DNA of 64,000 nt from positions 1,984,001 to 2,048,000 of the forward strand of contig NZ_CP019449.1 of the NCBI RefSeq assembly GCF_001984035.1, written 5' to 3'. The notes under the pieces were generated by a model. The model was not told the origin of the DNA, ran no database searches, and worked only from the letters and a program-made list of their open reading frames with translations. The stretch comes from Sphingopyxis sp. QXT-31 (lineage in GTDB: Bacteria > Pseudomonadota > Alphaproteobacteria > Sphingomonadales > Sphingomonadaceae). Both the position numbers and the translations under genes were made by a program. Position 1 is the stretch's first letter. Every line of letters begins with the position of its first letter. Of the stretch, positions 63,573 to 64,000 are shown piece by piece.

Positions 63573-63822
63573 GTGTCCGATCGCGACCGGAGAGCCTCGG
63601 GCGTCCGTTGCGCCCGATCCACGCTCCTGCCGCTGGGGATCCACGAACTGGCGTAGCCCCGTGGGCACTGGTTGGACCTGCTCTTCACGAACCCAGGATG
63701 CGCGATAGGCGCCTGGTCCTCAATGACAGGATTGCGCATTGGAGCGGCGGGGAGCCGCAAGCTGGCTACCCAATTGCCGCGAAGCCGCCGAGGTCGCGCC
63801 TCATGATCCGCGCGGCGTTGGC
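63573..63822. other. Intergenic region between tRNA-Thr and a sugar kinase gene
   Basis: 250 bp with no recognisable gene. Open frames in several phases do not resemble known proteins. The composition is less codon-like than the flanks. A tRNA 3' flank is a common integration target, but no integrase or repeat of the tRNA end is seen. Confidence 0.4.
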
Positions 63823-64000
63823 CTAGCGCGCAATGTCCTGCGTCCCGAAAGACGCCTGCTCGACCGCCGCGCGCGAAAAGGGCGCGAAGTCGCCGCGCAG
63901 GCCGTGCTTGAGCGCGGCGAGCGCGAGGCCGTGGCGCGCGGCATCGGTCAGCGTCTTGCCCGACCATAGCCCGTCGAGCACCCCCGCGGCAAAGGCATCG
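63823..64000 (-). CDS. kdgK: Sugar kinase of the PfkB family, likely KDG kinase (C-terminus)
   Basis: A minus-strand frame enters from the right edge and stops at TAG 63823-63825. The 58 visible residues begin DAFAAGVLDGLWSGKTL, the end of the PfkB GAGDxFxAG anion-hole motif (GAG lies outside the window). LALAALKHGLRGDFAPFSRAAVEQ follows, which fits the LALKH-pGD-----R-EVE ending of 2-keto-3-deoxygluconate kinases. It would phosphorylate KDG in the Entner-Doudoroff or uronate pathway. Only the 3' end is visible, so the substrate call is provisional. Confidence 0.7.
   Translation of the reverse strand, partial: DAFAAGVLDGLWSGKTLTDAARHGLALAALKHGLRGDFAPFSRAAVEQASFGTQDIAR

Overview
The window looks like chromosomal DNA of a sphingomonad (Alphaproteobacteria, Sphingomonadales), most like Sphingopyxis. 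The evidence is high GC content, short intergenic gaps with many ATGA overlaps, two large TonB-dependent receptors, a MucR/Ros regulator, an ECF41-type sigma factor and several families of dispersed palindromic repeats. The genus is inferred from gene content and style; no database comparison was possible.

Layout. (1) 1-2.8 kb is the edge of an integrated element: a type III restriction C-terminus, a YgjP-like metalloprotein, an HsdR remnant, a P4-type integrase and the tRNA-Leu(CAG) it probably targets. (2) 2.9-18.3 kb is mostly core metabolism: an NDUFA9-like protein, uppP, gltD and gltB separated by two exported-protein genes, a glutathione transferase, ubiG and lysC. (3) 18.4-24 kb holds a yciB homologue with an internal stop and an EmrAB-type efflux locus (tetR-thioesterase-emrA divergent from emrB). 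(4) 24-34 kb holds katG, a tiny Gln-rich protein, a TonB receptor with yezD, a nitronate monooxygenase-like enzyme, a proline-rich lipoprotein and ptsP. (5) 34-40.5 kb is a surface-glycan or glycolipid cluster: a multi-spanning membrane protein, GT4, two methyltransferases, GtrA and GT2. (6) 40.6-47.9 kb holds a GFA protein, a serine hydrolase, rarA, a second GT, corC and ybeY. (7) 47.9-56.0 kb looks accessory: an ECF41/carboxymuconolactone-decarboxylase module with a recognisable ECF41 promoter, a heme-type TonB receptor with a DUF6607 protein under Fur-like dyads, and a TIR-membrane protein followed by two paralogous exported proteins. (8) 56-62.5 kb is a long minus-strand housekeeping run, nfu-rutE-tsaB-rimI-mucR-fur-plsC-miaB-phoH. 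(9) 62.6-64 kb has an RNase H-like hypothetical gene, tRNA-Thr(UGU) and the end of a sugar kinase.

Most notable points: the alphaproteobacterial miaB-phoH-ybeY-corC order is split by the 8-kb accessory block. That block carries the TIR triad, the best candidate here for an undescribed system. A dispersed palindromic repeat lies in frame inside ubiG and adds about 30 residues. Two 144-nt copies of the same repeat, 17.7 kb apart, differ at one base by eye. yciB is interrupted by an in-frame stop. The CMD-ECF41 pair has an intact TGTCACA-N16-CGTC promoter.
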